A stretch of DNA of 64,000 nt. Origin: Pseudobdellovibrionaceae bacterium (GTDB taxonomy: Bacteria; Bdellovibrionota; Bdellovibrionia; Bdellovibrionales; UBA1609). Positions 63,401 to 64,000 of this stretch are shown here, piece after piece. Numbering within the stretch: position 1 is the first letter of the stretch; the number at the start of each line of letters is the position of its first letter. Where the stretch lies: positions 1 through 64,000 of the forward strand of contig JABJQG010000019.1 in assembly GCA_018663505.1 (NCBI GenBank). Reading direction: 5' to 3'. A program made the translations under genes and the position numbers. The notes below the pieces were generated by a model. That model worked only from the letters and a program-made list of their open reading frames with translations. It did not search any database and was not told the DNA's origin.

Positions 63401-64000
63401 ACGCCACAGTGGAAGCTCGTGATGAGTGGGGTAATGCCACAACAACAGGTATTGGAGCTTTAATCGATTTAACTATGGTGCAACAATCTGATGAAGCCTT
63501 AGTGGGTCCCATTGGTTCCAGTACAGGACTTGATCTTGCTGGAAGTGCTTCTGCAGTTTTTAGCGGTCTCACATATGGAGTTTCTCATCAAGCTCAAATT
63601 GTGGCTACGGATTCAAATGCTGTGACTACACCTATAGCATTAAGACAATCTTTAACTTTTAGCTCAGCTTCAGGCAATGTTGATGATTACGTGCTCTCTA
63701 ATTTTTCTACCACAACACCCTCTGCTGGAGATGCCTTTACCTGTACGATAACCGCCAGAGACGAAGCTGGTAATACTATTACAGGACTTGATGCCACATT
63801 AGGTGGTTTTAGTTTCACACAATCTTCTGGTTCTAGTACTTCTCCTTATTTGGATGCAGCAACACATCACACCGGTGTGATCCCTTTTACTAATGGTGTG
63901 TCAGATCCCATTAGTTCTACATTTTTTACTGAAGAAGCTGTTCTTGGAAGCTCTATCAGTATTAACGATGGCTTGGCTAGGACCGGTGATGCCACGGGTA
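60442..64000 (+). CDS. Giant Ig-like repeat lipoprotein, incomplete at window edge
   Basis: At least 1186 residues; the frame is open from GTG 60442 to the last base. AAAGGAGAG lies 7 bases upstream. The long signal peptide ends in SLISC (lipobox, Cys35). The mature chain is a string of roughly 90-120-residue beta-sandwich repeats with recurring T-A-G-x-x-F, x-x-E/A-x-D-x-x-G-N and D-G-x-x-T-x-x-T-x-T-I-T-V patterns, like bacterial Ig-like (Big/invasin) domains. Low in Lys and Cys, rich in Thr, Ser, Ala, Asp and Gly. Probably a surface adhesin. The C terminus is not seen. Confidence 0.85.
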   Translation, partial: MVRAWAHILYFYFRFFIKNLKASFYLIVLLSLISCNPEVEIGSSDFDSMNISITGGDAQFASVNANFTTPLTVKISNSKQLKDIAIYWSLAPGSAKASLDSSVVKTDENGESTVNVTSSEESGTITVYARIANAKSEIKAVFNLFVNGNAVNWAINVVEGSTVTSGTAFNLHIEALLNTGLPDTDFNGSKYLSFSTNAISAPNGQSISMPSDGNYDFNNGVIATNIPVTFYNSSDSGAEVYTISVVGSSLLGDSTSDLTVLDAGTDSIKILTADNCAAVEIPDINYIVTISETVYAYYFDAYDNCIEGTVASGNWTKTFLDPQATFTGSVTGTHSIQFDPIIADVTGTITVDDGTHSDSTGTITLKDGTADHFLVLGLDSESNFTTTAGTAATVLVEARDSVGNTAQTYNGVKNLVWETTATDLVPPTALALGTQSLIVPADAGYTFVNGILVSPTPQYNFKSSAQTPTITVYDGVSCVASLCATTGTVTVNSLASTHALVRSQSGGAGGNAASFNAAAISPTADDSYSLYCANYDSLGNYLTDNSLADWGVSGVILSGDITPDLVDEANITYNARVAGTGAIYCDTDGSVDGAGIADSTGTFTILPGSPNYFTIDGGSGENAAFSVASGSAFSTTIRAYDSDDNLTTNFTNAAYATTVNYVGSTNVFPSFPSEISPTNTAAKIENTNGNSKSVNLNISAGLATVNNFLLVNDTEDSDEPRITVVDDSASISTATSGLITVNQNVLAHISIRDAASNAGSVVNAPATTTDTNLTFYAAGYDDSGNYIGDQTVDWDDTSPTGNCDNADLAGNPGSINSTVSVIYNPDTIGNCVITAFHASASDTTGSITINNGALDHFDLSVTSGTPVTAGTGFNIKVTGFDADNNRAFNYSPDSSFSLTTTAGNSPEGTAPTGLALVTGDFSFGEAVVNGLTIFDASSSFTLTATETGTGTMTGTSAAISINPNTLHHYAITASAGAYVADKTTNFDATVEARDEWGNATTTGIGALIDLTMVQQSDEALVGPIGSSTGLDLAGSASAVFSGLTYGVSHQAQIVATDSNAVTTPIALRQSLTFSSASGNVDDYVLSNFSTTTPSAGDAFTCTITARDEAGNTITGLDATLGGFSFTQSSGSSTSPYLDAATHHTGVIPFTNGVSDPISSTFFTEEAVLGSSISINDGLARTGDATG

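Noticed and set aside
1-64000. CRISPR arrays or rRNA genes
   Set aside because: No set of regularly spaced identical short repeats with unique spacers and no rRNA-like conserved stretches were seen.

Overview
The window looks like a chromosomal segment of a low-GC member of the Bdellovibrionota (Bdellovibrio/Bacteriovorax-type bacteria). The inference rests on the mix of genes: a diadenylate-cyclase operon in a Gram-negative setting, a REC-PilZ response regulator, a B12-binding methylmalonyl-CoA mutase subunit, many lipoproteins with long repeat ectodomains, and a Y1 (RAYT-like) transposase whose MPRKK...HITARC start I associate with this group. No rRNA or marker gene settles the species.

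Layout. 1-250: a probable insertion-sequence end abutting a truncated copy of a structured repeat. 0.4-7.8 kb: a 69-residue H-box protein, three secreted proteins of unknown function, and a large Ig-repeat/VWA lipoprotein. 7.8-13.9 kb: acyl-CoA dehydrogenase, B12-binding protein, small lipoprotein, an unusually short UvrA, ArfB, and a secreted protein behind a sigma-54-like promoter. 14.0-15.7 kb: a hipBA toxin-antitoxin pair with three evenly spaced operators next to tRNA-Arg(UCG). 16.0-21.3 kb: a GspE/PilB-type ATPase, a Y1 transposase bracketed by 38-bp inverted repeats, a regulator/secreted-protein pair, and a REC-PilZ regulator. 21.2-27.6 kb: a cyclic-nucleotide-binding/AI-2E transporter/membrane protein operon, feoAB with a possible Fur box, and hisS. 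27.6-27.9 kb: a nested long palindrome that begins inside hisS. 28.0-36.3 kb: a double REC/PilZ-like protein, a lipoprotein, a ClC chloride transporter, the complete copy of the structured repeat, a DUF493 protein and an RCC1-repeat lipoprotein. 36.5-44.1 kb: a tightly packed housekeeping run tilS-ftsH-cdaA-cdaR-glmM-nnr-tsaE. 44.1-47.5 kb: a GAF-like protein, a membrane protein plus ECF sigma factor pair, and tRNA-Pro(GGG). 47.5-55.2 kb: accessory region of secreted proteins (SH3-like, metalloprotease, orphan peptide-binding protein) with one likely pseudogene and several unexplained palindromes. 55.2-64 kb: a lipoprotein, a LysM/coiled-coil/OmpA-like protein, an outer-membrane-type protein, and a giant lipoprotein with repeated Ig-like domains that is still open at the window edge.

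How the genes work together. The 36-44 kb run links cell-wall precursor synthesis (GlmM) to c-di-AMP synthesis (CdaA/CdaR), membrane proteolysis (FtsH), tRNA modification (TilS, TsaE) and NAD(P)H repair (Nnr). FeoA and FeoB form an iron-uptake unit. HipB likely represses hipBA through three operators. The sigma factor and its four-helix membrane partner probably form an ECF sigma/anti-sigma pair.

The least ordinary signals are non-coding. Two different conserved cores (27.6-27.9 kb and 32.9-33.2 kb) are each enclosed by long inverted repeats that appear specific to the locus. In the first case the inverted repeat copies the end of hisS. Together with the transposase element, these suggest a family of palindromic elements acting at gene 3' ends.
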